From positions 8,946,696 through 9,010,695 of the forward strand of contig OX579638.1 of assembly GCA_951230915.1 (NCBI GenBank): a stretch of 64,000 nt of DNA, in the 5' to 3' direction. The notes under the pieces are model-generated. The model did not search any database, was not told the DNA's origin, and was given only the letters and a program-made list of their open reading frames with translations. Positions 23,236 through 36,279 of this stretch are shown in pieces; the stretch's first letter is position 1; each line of letters opens with the position of its first letter. The stretch comes from Antitrichia curtipendula (taxonomy: Eukaryota > Streptophyta > Bryopsida > Hypnales > Leucodontaceae). Made by a program: the position numbers and the translations under genes.

Positions 23236-23449
23236 CTTGAATTTGGAACCTTGATGTGAATTGCGCCTCCTTGTAACTTGAACTTTGGAACTTTGATTTG
23301 AACTGTGCCTCCTTGTAACATGAATTTTGGAACTCTAATGCTCAAATCTGAACTTTTGGAAATTAAAACTTCCAAAAAAAATTTGGGTAGTCAAGACTCT
23401 GGAATTCCAAGGCTAATCAAAAAACGTGGCAGATTTTGTAGCCAACAGC

Positions 23450-24043
23450 TTAACCCCTATAGCCCCGAGGGTGTTTTCTGTCAAAAATCACTCAAAACTA
23501 CCACTTCTACTGCATTGACTAAAGGAAAACAATTTTATTTTTTATTTTTTTGGAATTTAACCATAGGATCTTGTACTTAGCTTATTTGAAATCATGTAGT
23601 AAAAATTTCATCAAATTTGACCGTACGGATTGGAAGATATTAGCATTCAAAATTGGACAAAAAAAATTTTCTTAAGAAGATGCTTAAATTGCCCGAAAAA
23701 ATAAGATTTTCCATAACTTTCTCATCCCTAGTCCAAATAGAATGGATCAAATCTTCACATATAGATAAAAACATTATATTTTAGGAAGAAAATTCATTTA
23801 AATCATTTAATTTTGACTTTTTGTAATTTGGGGGGGGCTGCCCACCAATATCCATTTCTTGCTTATTGTGCCATAACTTTTTCATCCGGCATCCAATTGA
23901 AACAAAAATTATATATCCATAAAACTCTCACAAAACTACACAACCTCAAAAAATCTCAAAAAATTCACTTCAAATTGAGACAATAGGAACCTACCTAGGC
24001 CCAAATTGTCCCTAGAGGGAACAAACAATCCTTTAGGGGTTAA
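23450..24043 (+). mobile_element. TTAA-bounded element, subfamily A, internally deleted copy (594 bp)
   Basis: It begins TTAA-CCCCTATAG and ends CCTTTAGGGG-TTAA. Near the left end it has AAAATCACTCAAAACTACCA, and near the right end CAATTGAAACAAAAATTATA and GTCCCTAGAGGGA, the block order of subfamily A. It is about 340 bp shorter than the full copies (about 930 bp), so the middle is missing. Confidence 0.82.
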
Positions 24044-24639
24044 GGACTAGCTGCCGTAAAGGTTGGCTGCTTGTAAAGCCGGATTATACATTAGCTATAA
24101 GTTGGCTTATGCTGGCTAAACAAACTATGATTAATTGGCCCTTCCTTTGGCTAATTTTTGGTCCACTTAAACCCAATTTTTAGATTCCCTCGCAAGGGGA
24201 AACCACTAACAAATGAAAATACTAGAAAGTAAGTACCAAGGCAAAAGCTTCACCATTTTGGGGGGTAACCCCAATTTAGACACTTTAAAATATTAAAACT
24301 AAGGCAAAAGCTTTGCCATATTTGAGGGTTTAATCTCAAATTTCCAATGCATAAATCAAAGATTGTTAGTATAAAAGTAGAAATTTGGCAATAGCTTTGC
24401 TATATGGTGGTTAGCACCAAATTCCACAACAAGAATTTTGGAAGGTTAGCAACTATGAGAATTTTGGTTCCAATCCAAAACTTCTCTAAACGACTTCAAT
24501 ATAAACACATGGACCACAAATTCCAACGTCTAGGCTTCAGGGGAGATTTGCAACAACAGAGTTGTGAAATCTCTCTCCAGAAAAGCTCGGTCAAGAATTT
24601 GTTAGTAGAAAAAGACACAAATGCGCGAAATAGTTAGTA
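24044..24639. other. Non-coding stretch
   Basis: Short near-repeats of GCAAAAGCTTTGCCATATT and related motifs occur between 24235 and 24410 (three diverged units). The open frame 24404-24637 starts with GTG-like codons in this repeat and is not supported. Confidence 0.5.
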
Positions 24640-25230
24640 TTTCCACACAAAACACATTAGTAAATGCCAAACTCTACACAGGGACTCCAACATCTTTTGA
24701 GTGAGCTTCAAAACATGAACAAAGAAGGAACAAATTGCTCTAAGGGAAGCAATCCATTTCTGACCACTTAAGCAAATACATTTATCTTTAAGACAATTTT
24801 CAATAGTTTTTGACCACTTAAGCAAATACATGTATTTGCAAGGCAATTTTCAACAAAGGGAAGATTTTTCCATGTGAAGAAAATAGAGTTCATGAGGTTT
24901 CCATAATTTTCAGATTTCTATTTCTCAAAGCACTATTACTATAAAAAATTTAGCTGAAGATTTGTTCCACTTATACAAGTCATATAGACATTCCTATATT
25001 CAACCAAGGGCTAGTTGTGAAATCCGTGTAACCAGTCTGTATGACCAAAATCCGTGTGACCAAGGGCTAGTTGCAAAAGTCGTGTGACCAATCATAATGT
25101 ACCACAATTGCATTGGGAACTATGCCATAATCAGTGGCTGCTAATCACCTCTTGCATGGAGTTACACCATCCTACATTATCAGAATGGGGGGTGATCGAG
25201 AATGGGTTTCTTCCTTTAATGCAATTTCAA
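24640..25230 (+). repeat. Dispersed repeat H, copy 1, with a 50-bp tandem duplication
   Basis: It aligns with 36280-36680 through GGTTTCCATAATTTT, ACTATAAA, TTTAGCTGAAGATTT and the CAATTGCATTGGGAAC/CAACTGCACCGAAAAC pair. Within it, TGACCACTTAAGCAAATACA occurs at 24761 and 24811, a 50-bp offset duplication missing from copy 2. No gene. Confidence 0.65.
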
Positions 25231-25452
25231 TATCAAGTGTTTTGGTCTAAGGACCAAAATTCAAACAACGCCAACGTGTTTGGCACATTGAAAAAAATGC
25301 GAAGGCAATTCCTTGAACAGCCAAACAAGAAAATAAAGAAAAAAGGTGTAAAGTGAGAGGCGGGAAGGCTGTGAGTGAATTTCACCGTGACGTAAAATCC
25401 ATCCACAAAGTTGGCCAAAAAGGAGTGTGTGGATTCTAATCTAAATGCCTCC

Positions 25453-27215
25453 AAGCAATGGATTTCCCAATTTTTCCTTTAGTGAATTTTCGATAAACTA
25501 AGCCTAAGTGAAAAAAGGGCAGCCTCTCAACCCACTCCCAAATACTCTTTAACACTTTCCATGTGTCTACTCAAGCATTTTAAGGATGCAGGACAAGTTT
25601 CTATGCTGAAATTCCATCCAAAAATGCCATTAGAGGCCTAAAATGACCTCAATCGGACCCTAATTTACAATCTAGCACATATCATGACATACATTCTTTT
25701 TAGACTCTTCACCCAAAGCAATTTACATATCCAAGTTCAACATACATTCCATTTCACAAGATGTTTTATAACCAAGTGAAAATTGCAATTGTCCAATTCC
25801 AAATGGGGAAGCATATACAAAACCTTCAATTGGCATCTCCTCCTAAAGGCAGCCAACCTTCTTCCAAAGAATTGGTCACCATCTCTTCATACTAGCTCCA
25901 AATCCACCAAGATCTAGCTCATTTGGAAGCTAGCTTCAAGGCGCTCCTATCTTCCAAAATTCACTTCAATTCAATTTGTCATACTCTCGCAATAGCCCGC
26001 CAAAGTTGTTTGTTTCAACATCCCGCGGCAACACACCACCTCTCACAAATTGGTCACCATTTCTTCGTGCCAGCTCCAAATCCACCAAGACCTATCTCGT
26101 TGGAAGGCTCCCTTGAAGGTGCAACTCTCCTCCAAAATTCAGCTCCATTCAACCTTCCACGCTCCTGTGGTTGCTCGTCAAAGTTGGCGCTCCCCATTTG
26201 TTGCGGCAACCCCCTTTTCTCCAACATCTTTCTCATCTGACCTAAACCATTTTCACTTTTCACCCATATCCCCTCATGAAATGGTGAAACCTACTCGACA
26301 AATTATCCTAAACTTTCTCTCTACTTATTCTACCTCTTAATTTTTTACTTGTTGCATTTCTCTTCACTTGACTCCCCAAAAATACAAACACACACTCAAA
26401 AAACCAAGAGAGTGGAGAGAGAGAGCTCCCAACCCTAATTTTGCCTATATCCAACATCCTAACGACCAATTTTCCTAATCACATTCATCCTCCACTAATT
26501 TACTATTAAAATTATAAATTTATTGTAAAATGCGCTAAATTAGTGAAAATTGCGCTACCTTGGTGTAAACTGCGCCAATTTAGTGCAAACCCCCCTAAAT
26601 TACTGTATTTTTACCAATTTTACTATTTTTACCCTATTTTAGTATTTCTAACACTATTCTATTATTCTAGTAGTGGTTTTAAGTTTACAAATTTATTTTG
26701 TGTTTTTTTCATATTTATTATTTTTTGTGGTTTTCATTTTACTTTTAGCTTCATTTCCTACTTATAGTATTTTGGTTTTCATTTTCATTTTATATTTTTG
26801 TACTTTCTATTTTTTTGGTTTTCATTTGTATATTTTTTATACTTGATAATTTTTTCTATTTTTTCTAATATTATTTTCCATTTATAATTTTTTGTTTTCA
26901 TTTTCTAAACATTTTTCCCATTTGTCTAATTTGATTACTTTATCAAATCTTGCTTAAAGTCTTTTTAGTTTTAAATTCTTATTTTTCCCTTAGATTTTTT
27001 CCATTACTTTCTCCTACTTGCATTTCTAGATTTTCACCCTAAATTCCTAAGTTCCTATTCCTATCTCACGGAAAACTCCCTAAATTGTGATTATGGCTTA
27101 ATCCAGAGTACTAACACTTCCGGACTTGGAATTTAATACATAACGTTTATATTTTCTACAATCTAAAAAGTGAACCAATATAGTGGTTCACAAAGGCCTT
27201 TATTACTTTTCCAAG
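25453..27215 (+). repeat. Dispersed repeat F, copy 1 (about 1.8 kb)
   Basis: It aligns along its length with 32338-34272. Shared landmarks in order are CCAAGCAATGGATT, CTAAGTGAAAAA-GGGCAG, CATTTGGAA-GCTAGCTT, AAATGGTGAAACCTACTCGA-like, a run of short AATTAGTGTAAAATGCGC-like units (26524-26600), and AAAAAGTGAACCA-TATGGTGGTTCAC at the end. It may be a retroelement terminal or internal non-coding region. No coding frame is supported. Confidence 0.65.
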
Positions 27216-27554
27216 GCCTCCTTCCCCTCTCATTTTACCTAAAACTACCTACATAAAAATCAAATCAACACTAACAATTCATTCTATCCTATTGCTATGA
27301 TCTTTTTAACTTTTGGAGAAATGCTCCAATTGCCAAATATATCATGTCACTGTCTTTAAAAGACCTAAATTCATCTCGAGGACTTCCAACCCCTACTTTT
27401 AAGCCATTTTGCAAGCAGAAACTAGCAATTTGCAAACCAATGAAAAAGGTAGAAAATCCAGATGGTGGAATTTGCCTTTCTTAAGATTTTGACAAACTTG
27501 AATTGTTTGAAAGGTTTGAGAAAGTGAAAAAGGGATCAAGTTGACTTCATTCAG

Positions 27555-27850
27555 ACATCATGCACTTGGTACGCCATTCAACTTGTAGTAAAACTTGTAA
27601 ATTTGTTAAAAGCTGTTGCCGCCACCGGTTTTGGTACTTGTTGGTATCGGAATGTCTTGAAATTTGGCAAGACGCTTATGTAGGCTAGAATATAATATCC
27701 TAGTTTTCAGTAGGATTTTATTGCTACATGAGTAATTTCTATGAATTCCCCAATACCGATAAATATGGTTGACTTTCCATAGAGTCATTTTCTGCAGTCC
27801 AGAAAAATATGAATTTTTTTGGTTAGCTTCTAGAAGGCCTTCAAATGCTA
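27555..27850 (+). repeat. Dispersed repeat G, copy 2
   Basis: It is the partner of 10950-11230 and shares GGTACTTGTTGGTATC-like and GACTTTCCATAGAGTCATT motifs. It lies about 340 bp after repeat F copy 1, which may mean that F and G belonged to one larger element. Confidence 0.55.
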
Positions 27851-28869
27851 AGTGCAAGTTTACATTTTAAATGTGCACTAATAGTAGGAGGATCTTAATT
27901 CATACCTCTTGATTTAACCATCCAAGACGGAATCATTCCTGTACTAGTGAATCTTAACGATCCGACTTCACCATTGCACTTTTGGTGTGTTTTTAAGCTT
28001 AAAACACTTCTTTCCAATCTTTGGTCACACATGTTTTGGAACCATGGATTTTACCTGCAAAATCACAACATGATTTTTTCTAATTTTTGCAAATTAGATG
28101 GTAAATTATACTAGATGGATTCTTTGTAGGAATTTCTACGACTTAGTAAGACTTTTGACGACCTGCCTATCCACTCTCTTAACTTGTGACCTCTCATGCA
28201 CTTCTACGATAAATCTAGTAATTATTTAATTTAAGTGTTTTCTATCACTTTGGCCATCATGGCTTAAATTCATCTCAAAACCTTAATTGACATTTTAAAC
28301 ACCTAATTAGACACTAAAAATGGTAGATAGAAGTACTTAGAGCACTTCCAAATTTTTTGGGAAGTATACACCATATTTGTAAGGACTTCTACCAAATACA
28401 ATGTCAACACTCTTTTTTTGTCTTTTTCATTAAAAATAATAATTAAAATGAGCAAAAAATTAAAAGATTAAAAAATTAGAGGCCCAAGTGCCAATTATGG
28501 GGCTTACAATATTTTTAGAGGATTGCGTAGTTAATGTAGCTTGTAGTCCCTTCCACTAGGCTTGAAAGAATGGAAGTCATTAGTGAAGCGGCACATGTTG
28601 CAAACAGGTAACAAAATTGATAAATTTTCCTCCTTTTCAGAATTGCTCTAGTGCTATTACTTTGGATCATCCTTTGACCAACGCTAGTGTAGTGAAGTCT
28701 GATAATGTTTGTTTTCAATTTTGTCAATGTCCAGTGAATCAACTTTAGAAAATTCTTGTGCTTATCTTCATTCCACCTCTAGTTTGTTTAGGTTTCTTCA
28801 ATTCTCATATACAACTAAAGATTGCTAATTTGCACTCAAATTTGCATTTGTAGTGAATCCTTGTTAACT
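27851..28869. other. Non-coding stretch
   Basis: AT-rich DNA with no supported gene. Its first half still loosely resembles 11240-11560 in motif order. The minus-strand frame at 28515-28742 is short and unrecognised. Confidence 0.5.
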
Positions 28870-29803
28870 TTAACCTCTAAGGGATTGTTTGTCCCCTCAG
28901 AGGACAATTTGAATCTAGATAGGTTCTTATTGTCTCAATTTGTAGTGAATGTTTTTGAAACTTACTGAGGATGTGCAATTTTGCAAGAGCTTCATGGAGA
29001 TATAAATTTTATTTCAATTGTTGCCCCCTCCCAAAAGTTATGGTACAATAAGCCAAAAATGGAGGTCGGCGGGCAACAACAAAAAATCACAAAAAAAAAT
29101 TAATTTTAAATTTGTTTTTCTAAACTATTATATTTTTTTCTACATTTGAAGCTTTTATTCATTCTATTTGAACTAGTGATGAGAAAGTTAAGGACAATCT
29201 TAGTTTCTGGGGCAATTTAAGCATCTTCTTCAAAAAATAACTTACAGGATTCATTTTATAATACAATTTTTACAACTTAAGAAAATAATAACTTAAGAAA
29301 ATTTAGACAAGGTTAGGTTTACTTTCTAGAACAATCTCATCATTGGAATTATTGTATTTCAAATTCATCTTAGAGCTATTAATGATTTAGTTTTTCTTTC
29401 AATCTTGAACCCATTTCTATTTAACAATTTTTTGGTGAATAAAAATTAAGTGTTTTTTTTTTTTAATTTTGTTTTAGATTCTCAATTCTCAAGTATTCAA
29501 CATAAAATATTAGAAAATCAAAATGAGTATTAAAAAATTTAAGTTAAGAAGATTCAAAGCCAACAATTATAGTCAACCAAGGTGCAAAAAAATTATTTTC
29601 TTCACTTTGGATGCAAATATCTTGCAATCTATGTGGTCAAAGCTTTTGAAATTTCTTCCATACATTTTTATACTAGTCTAGTATAAGATCATAGGTTTAA
29701 ATATGAAAAAAAAAAAATCTTAAAGTTTTTGCTTTGTGAAATAGAAATGGCAGTTTTGAATGTTTTTCAATGATAAAAAGGCCTCAGTCCTTTAGGATAT
29801 TAA
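28870..29803 (-). mobile_element. TTAA-bounded element, subfamily A, near full length (934 bp), reverse orientation
   Basis: The left window end is TTAA-CCTCTAAGGG followed by TTTGTCCCC...GAGGACAA, the subfamily A right end inverted. The other end is GTCCTTTAGGATA-TTAA preceded by AAATGGCAGTTTTGAATG. All subfamily A blocks occur in inverse order. The terminal CCCC/GGGG are partly mutated, so it is an older copy. Confidence 0.8.
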
Positions 29804-29869
29804 GTGTTTAGGTTTCTTTTCATAAGGTTGGAAAGAGGCTCGGTGGATAATTTAGTTCCACTTTTGAAT

Positions 29870-29980
29870 GCACAAGTTGTCTGAATTATTGGTCCAGAGA
29901 AACATCAAATTTAATTTGGGACACATGTATTTGAAAACCCTGGATTTATTTCAAGATAGAGGGAGTATTTTAAATAACAA
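29870..29980 (+). repeat. Possible half of a Stowaway-like miniature element
   Basis: The sequence ATTTATTTCAAGATAGAGGGAGTA at its right side (split here as ATTTATTTCAAG and ATAGAGGGAGTA) resembles the right terminus of plant Stowaway elements. The matching left terminus is not present, so it is a fragment at best. Confidence 0.3.
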
Positions 29981-30686
29981 TCATTTATTTTTAATTAGAG
30001 GTCACATTAAATATCAAACTATATAAGTACCAGATTTTGTTCTCTTTTGTTGCAATTTCAAGCAAACAAGTGTCTACTAAAGTGTTTGACCTCAAATCAG
30101 ACTTTGAATGGCCATCTACTCTACAAATGACACTTCATAGTTATATGGTAAAGGTACCTAATTCTAGTAATTTAAGCATTTGAGCCTAAAGGATATAGAA
30201 AATTTGTTGAAAAATTAAACTCAATACGTACAAATATAAGGATGAGGAAAAATGGAAAAGAAAAAGAAATTTTCTCCAAGAATAATTATTTTATTCAATA
30301 TAAATGTGGACTTTTCATTCAGACCCATTCCAATCTCTTAGACTCACATATTACAGTTAGCTTTGGCACTTTGCCCTTAGCAAGAAAAGAAGAAAGTTGA
30401 GTGGACAAGGATGTACAAACATGGAATCTTTTCAATGAATATTGCATCCACTTGTTGTCAACAATAGGTCACCCTACAAAGCCATTAAGAGAAGGGGGCC
30501 ATTAGAAATAGGTACTTCTATCTTAAAGTAACTTGATTTTAGTGAATGGTTTTGGGTCTTGTCAAGGCATTTCAAACATACACTTATTTGAACACTTCAA
30601 ATTTTCTTCCAATAATGAGTTTAAAAATTCATTAAAAATACAAAAATTCTTCCCAAAAATTATTTTTATCTTTCAATATTAATGAT

Positions 30687-31157
30687 CTTCATTGGTCTAC
30701 AATCCTAAACTAAAACTCATTAGGGAAGGAATAGGCCCTGTGGAAGGCCACATGTCTTTGCAAAAATCGAAGCAAGAAAAGGGTCTGTGTCCATTGCAAG
30801 CAGTACAGCTACGATATTTGACAGTTGCGATTGCCTCAGATGTGCAGCTGCAATTGAAAATTCTCACGTCTTGCCCGGGACCACTCAAGTGCACTCAAGC
30901 ACACTCAGCTGGTGATTGTGCCAGATATGCGCGCGCCTTCCAGACCATTCATCTTTCGGACATTTTTATTTTTATTTATTATTAATTATGAATTACGGAG
31001 TATATGAATTATTAATGTATATGAAATATTAATTGAGATTTCAGGTTATTACTGATTGGAGGTTGTTGTTTTAATTTCCAAATGAGAGAACTTCAATAGT
31101 CTGAGGTTTCCAAACAAGGTCTACAATCCTTCATTGGTCTACAATCCTAAAACTAAA
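30687..31157. mobile_element. GC-richer island between 28-bp direct repeats (possible insertion)
   Basis: CTTCATTGGTCTACAATCCT plus ACTAAA occurs at 30687-30714 and again at 31129-31157, differing by one A. The 414 bp between is markedly GC-richer in its first 240 bp, with GCAGCTGCAATTG and ATGCGCGCGCC. Direct repeats this long would fit a target-primed insertion (LINE or SINE-like or retrocopy) or a local duplication. The 97-codon plus-strand frame inside starts with GTG-like context and is unrecognised. Confidence 0.45.
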
Positions 31158-31227
31158 GTGATTTGTGATTTTCACTCTATTTACAAACACTAACTTAAAT
31201 TAACATTAATAGATGTTTTTATTATAT

Positions 31228-31249
31228 AGAGAGAAAGAGAGAGAGAGAT
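31228..31249. repeat. GA microsatellite
   Basis: AGAGAGAAAGAGAGAGAGAG is a simple repeat in non-coding DNA. Confidence 0.9.
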
Positions 31250-31889
31250 TTGTCACTGACCAATCACATACAACTTAGAACTAGTTTTTTAAATTGTAGA
31301 TACTTCTTAAACCTTATTATTTCAAAAGTGTTGCACACTAATGGACTGTAAGGATAATTCTAATTCTAGTCATTTTATAATTTTTTGATTTATGAAATAT
31401 TTATAAATTTTCGAAACTGAAAGCATAGAGTACCTCCTCATGCCACTATAAATTGATACATTTGAACCAAAAAGACTATTAAATTCCTATTGGTTGCTTT
31501 TAGGAGCTTAAGTAGGGGACTAGGAAGACGTAGGGGCACTTTTGATACCCTTCTTTGCTTCTTCCAGGTAGTACAAGAAGAAGGTGATTTACTAAGTGGT
31601 ACCAAACCAAAAGATGCAGAATTGGGTGTTCCTAATTAACCTCTAATCAACCGAAGAGTTTGCTTAGGATTTTCTGAGAACTTGAACAACCTCAATTGGC
31701 TTTATAATATTTTTTTTAGATTTTTAAGACAAACGCTAATCATCATTATCTACACATAAAGCTTTGTCTCTCATCATTTTTGATAAATATTGTAAGAATT
31801 ATAATATTTTTTTTAAATTTCAAATTCAAATTAGGCAATTAAAAATATATTCTAAAAAAGATGAATCAATCTTATGAGATTGTATAGAT

Positions 31890-32180
31890 TGAGAACACTC
31901 AAAAACATTTGAACTAGTCAATTCCAAATAACAAGATGAAAACTTTATAGAATTCTTTTTTGTAGCCAATGAAGGTTAAAAAATATATACAAGTTGTATT
32001 CTGAAGTCAATTTTACAAATTTAAACATATAAACTAAAATAAAACTATTTACTAGAAAAATCGCACCATTCAAATTGACAATTCTCAATTTTTTGTAAAA
32101 TTTATTACAGTTTTAGGATTTTTTTTCATCGAGGACTACCTTCCACTTTATAATATTTTAAAGATGAATACAAAAAAAAT
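31890..32180 (-). mobile_element. Fragment of TTAA subfamily A, reverse orientation
   Basis: It shows the inverted middle blocks of the subfamily: GCCAATGAAGG-like, TTTACTAGAAAAATCGCACC-like and TTGACAATTCTCAATTTTTT. No end with TTAA is present. Confidence 0.5.
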
Positions 32181-32337
32181 TGTGCAAACTTTTTTTCACG
32201 TATTCTCAATACAATTTTCAACATTCATTCCATATATACATTGTATTATATTACATGAGTGATTTTTATTATTGTGGCAAACTCCAATCCTAGAGTTTGA
32301 CCAAACAAGAGTATATGGGACCTTTAACTATCTTGCC

Positions 32338-34272
32338 TTCCAAGCAATGGATTCCACAATTAAATTTTTTGGTAAATTTTTAATAAAATGACTCTAAGTG
32401 AAAAAGGGCAGTATCCTTAAATCACCCAAATATTTGTTTTACCATCCCCAAATCATGTTAATACATGCTCTAGGAGGTTGGGGCAACTTCTTTCACCCAA
32501 ATCTTAATAAAAATGCTTAATTTGGATTTAAAATGGGCTAAATGAGGTCTTGCAAACTAATCGCAACACATTCCATTCAACCAAAACACCTAATTCAATC
32601 CATGCATTGACCCATGCACTTCACCAAGTCCTTAAATTTAATCTTAATACACTCACCTACTCATTTTAGGCAAATAGAATTTATCTTCACTTAATCATTC
32701 ACACACCCCAACCCTAATTTTAACCTAATTTGTGCAGTGCTTCCGCACTTACCTTTAAACCTTAAAAAATCACTTTCAACATCCATGCATCTATTTTTAA
32801 ACATTCACATTCCAAAAAAGAGTCTAATACATATGTAATTATCCATTCAATCAAAACAAGACAAGAAGATATTATAATCAATCATTACAATTTTTTATTC
32901 AGCATAGCAAGAAAAGGGCCATAAATTAACCAAAAAGAAAAGAACAATCATCGCAGCATGGCAACAGACATCCTCGCACTAATTCGGTTGTCTTGTCTTT
33001 GTCCTTACAATAGTTTGAATTGGGCAAATCATAGCTTTTTTGAAAAGTTAGCTTTTCCGTCTTCATCCTCCCAAGAATTCAGGTCATTTGACTTCGCTAG
33101 CGTCTAGCAATCGCTTGCCGAAGTTGGCAGTCTTTCTTGGTGGCGGCATTTGACCTCCTTGCACTAAATCGTCCACCACGCCTAGTATGTGCTCCAAATG
33201 GGTCGAGCTTAGACCATTTGGAAAGTTAGCTTGAAGGCGCATCTCCATTCAAGTTGCCGTGCTCCCACCATCACTTGCCAAAGTGGACAGTCCAAATCTT
33301 TATTCAAATTCTCTTGTCATTCTTAAGCACTTTCCCATTTGACCTCAAAACCTTCCATTTTTCATCCATTTTCTTTCACAAAACGGTGAAATCTACCCGA
33401 CAAATTGTTCCCACATGGTTCCATTCTTTAATTTCTAACAATTCATGCTTGAAAATTTCATAAAACACGAAATTCCTCCAGAAACACATGCACACAAAAT
33501 TGAGAGAAAGTTGGAAGAGGTGAGAAAGTCAAACCCTTATTTTGCCTATATCCAAATTCTTAATGACTTTCTTTCACTAATTACGTTTATCCAACTTTAA
33601 TTTACTGTAAAATCACTAAAATAGTGTAAAACATGCCAAATCAGTGCAAAGTGAGCTAATTTGGTGTAGATTGCACCTATTTAGTGTAAAATCCACTAAA
33701 TTATTATTTTCTCCTATTTTAGTGATTCCTTCACTATTCTAGTATTTTAGTAGTAGTTTTGAGTTTGCTAACTTGTTTTGTGATTCTTCATATTTTTTTT
33801 TTTGGTTTTTAATTTATTTTTAGCTTCATTTCCTATTTGTAGTCTTTTCTTTTCTTTTTTCTTTTTTTTCTTTCTCATTTTTTTTTTTTGGTTTTTCTTT
33901 TCTATTTTTTCTATTTGGTAGTTTATTTTGGTTTCTAACTTTTTTCTATATTCAATTCCCATTTTTATGAATTTTTTTTCTAAATATTTTACCATTTGCC
34001 TAGTGTGATTACTTTATTAAATCTTGCTTAGAGTCTTTTTAGTTTTAAATCCCCATATTTCTCCTCGAATTTTACCCTTCTTTTTTCTTAAGGGCCTTTT
34101 CTAACTTTTTGCCCTAACCTCCCCATGTTTCCATTTCTATGTACTAGAAAACTTCCTAACTAATGGTTGTAGTTTAATCCGAAGTGTTAACACTTCCGGC
34201 CTTGTAAATTCCCACATAATGTTTACATTTTTCATTTTCTAAAAAGTGAACCATTATGGTGGTTCACAAGTT
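32338..34272 (+). repeat. Dispersed repeat F, copy 2 (about 1.9 kb)
   Basis: It is the partner of 25453-27215 with the same order of landmarks, including the short units near 33605-33700 (AAATAGTGTAAAACATGCC and relatives) and GTGAACCATTATGGTGGTTC at the end. T-rich and Lys-coding minus-strand frames (33768-33995) come from a T/C-rich tract and are not genes. Confidence 0.65.
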
Positions 34273-34278
34273 ATTTGC

Positions 34279-34810
34279 TTGTTTTGTTTGTTATGGTGAG
34301 ATCTTCGGAGCCATGTTATCGTGTGTCCTTTGATTGTGCTTTTAATACTAGCGGAAAGTCCTCAATGAGTAGGGGTGCAAAGACTTTGATTCATGGGATT
34401 ACTACTCACAATAGAAAAGATATTGAATTTCAAAGATTTTATGAATTAAAAAATTAGACAATTACTTGTATTTTTATTTTATTATATTGTGGCACAAGGC
34501 ATGCTAGTTTATACATTAAATTAGTTGTTTTGTTTTGTTTTGATTGTTATGGTGAGATCTCTGGAACCGTGCATCTCCCAGTTGTATTTATAGTATTGTT
34601 TGAAAGCCTTCAACAAGGAGGGGTGCATGGCCTTTGTTTTGTGGCATTTCAACTCACAGCAAAAAAAAAGATATTGAATTTCAAAAAAATATGAATTAGA
34701 AAATTATTTTTATTTTTACTATAAAGAAATTAAAGGAGGCTTAGCCATCACTCTTGTGGCAATTACAAATGACATTTCCATGTTTATGGCTACGGCACAA
34801 GGCATACCAA
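34279..34810 (+). repeat. Two tandem copies (256-bp offset) of the palindrome-array unit
   Basis: TTATGGTGAGATCT at 34291 recurs at 34547. Each unit then carries AAGGAGGGGTGCA-like, TTTGTTTTGTGGCATTTC-like and GATATTGAATTTCAAA motifs, as in the giant inverted repeat near 6000-6170. These are further dispersed members of that family. Confidence 0.65.
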
Positions 34811-36279
34811 TATTGTCTAACATGAACAAATTATGGAATTTACATTTTTTTTTAAGAAATGTTGATGGTAAGACAAATTGACTTCATTGTTAAGAAGGGC
34901 TAGAAAAAGTCACTTTTGGAAATTCAAAGATATTGAACTTGTAATAGATGGAGATTTTCAATGTAAAATTTTAGGAGGATGTACTTGAAAAAGTTAACTA
35001 ATGGTTCTAATGGTTAATTTGTCAGATAATAGATATAATTGAAGTTTTTAGCCTTGCTTTAGATACATGTATTTTAATGCAGTTCAGAGCCTCAAAACAT
35101 TATAAAGATTAGGAAAATTAGGAGTTTTTAAAAAAAAAATCTATAAATAATTGAAATTCTACTATATCATTGATTCATGTAGGTTAATTCTTTCTTCTTT
35201 CCAGTAGTACAAAGGCCACTTCACACTACGTACCAAGTCTTTTGTTCCTTTGAGTTTTCAAAATGTAATTAATGGAGAGTTGAAAATTGAGACTTGGGAC
35301 TTTACATTACTATATGTCCAAACTCCAAAGTCTCACTTCACTCAAAAAAACATGGCAACACTTCTTGGAAGTCAGTTTGGAGCCAAGGAAGTGAACCTTG
35401 GACAATTTGGGGAGGGTTATCATTAGTTCCATAAAGCTTGAGGAAGACAAAACATTTGAACCGCATATTAAGAAAATTTAGGCATGATATAGTAAGACTT
35501 TTGTGCTATTGTTTAGAGATTTCTATAATAATTAGTTGCATGTCTAAGCTCTTCCTCCTACATTGAACCTTAATGTATGTTTACATTTACAGTTAGGAGT
35601 GGTTTAAGCGAAGTGATTATAGTGCACGTGTAGCCCTAATGTACTCTTAATTCCTAAGCATCCTAATACCCATATTTCTAATGATGAACAATGTGCTTGG
35701 AATAAATAAGGTCTCATCCAAATATCTCTTCATTCATCTAAAATAATGCTTGAATTTTTTTTAATGAAAAAAAAATCAATTTCATAAAATTGAGGTCAAT
35801 AAAATAATTTTTAAAATACCAGGACTTTCCATTGTTTCATACAAATGTCAATGATTGCAAGTAAGAGATCTAAATTTTTATTTATTATTTATCTTTTTTA
35901 AATCCTTCAATATTAATGAAAGAAGAGACATTACATATACACACTATTTTATTTTATTCTATGTTGTCACCTACCATCACTAATCAAAGTTTAATATTTC
36001 AATCCAATTAAACCCTCTCTAATATAAATATCATCGAAAAAATAAAAACCTAATGCTTGAATTTTTTAAATAATTTTTTCTTCAAATTTAATTTCATAAA
36101 TTTGAATTAGATAAATTGATTTTTGAAACACTACAGCTTTGCATTGCTCCACATAACCGTCCATGATTGTGTTGTAAGTACAAGATATTGCTTTTTTTTA
36201 TTAATTTTATATCTATAAAAATAAATTCCATCATACATTGCAAATACAAACGTACACATTATTTCTATGCTAATGCCAT
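34811..36279. other. Non-coding stretch
   Basis: No gene is supported. Two diverged copies of a segment with AATGCTTGAATTTTTT and CATTGTTTCATACAAATGTC-like motifs lie near 35740-35890 and 36050-36200, so the stretch contains an internal duplication about 310 bp apart. Confidence 0.5.

Noticed and set aside
33768..33995. Lys-rich minus-strand ORF
   Set aside because: It is a translated T/C-rich tract and not a protein-like sequence.
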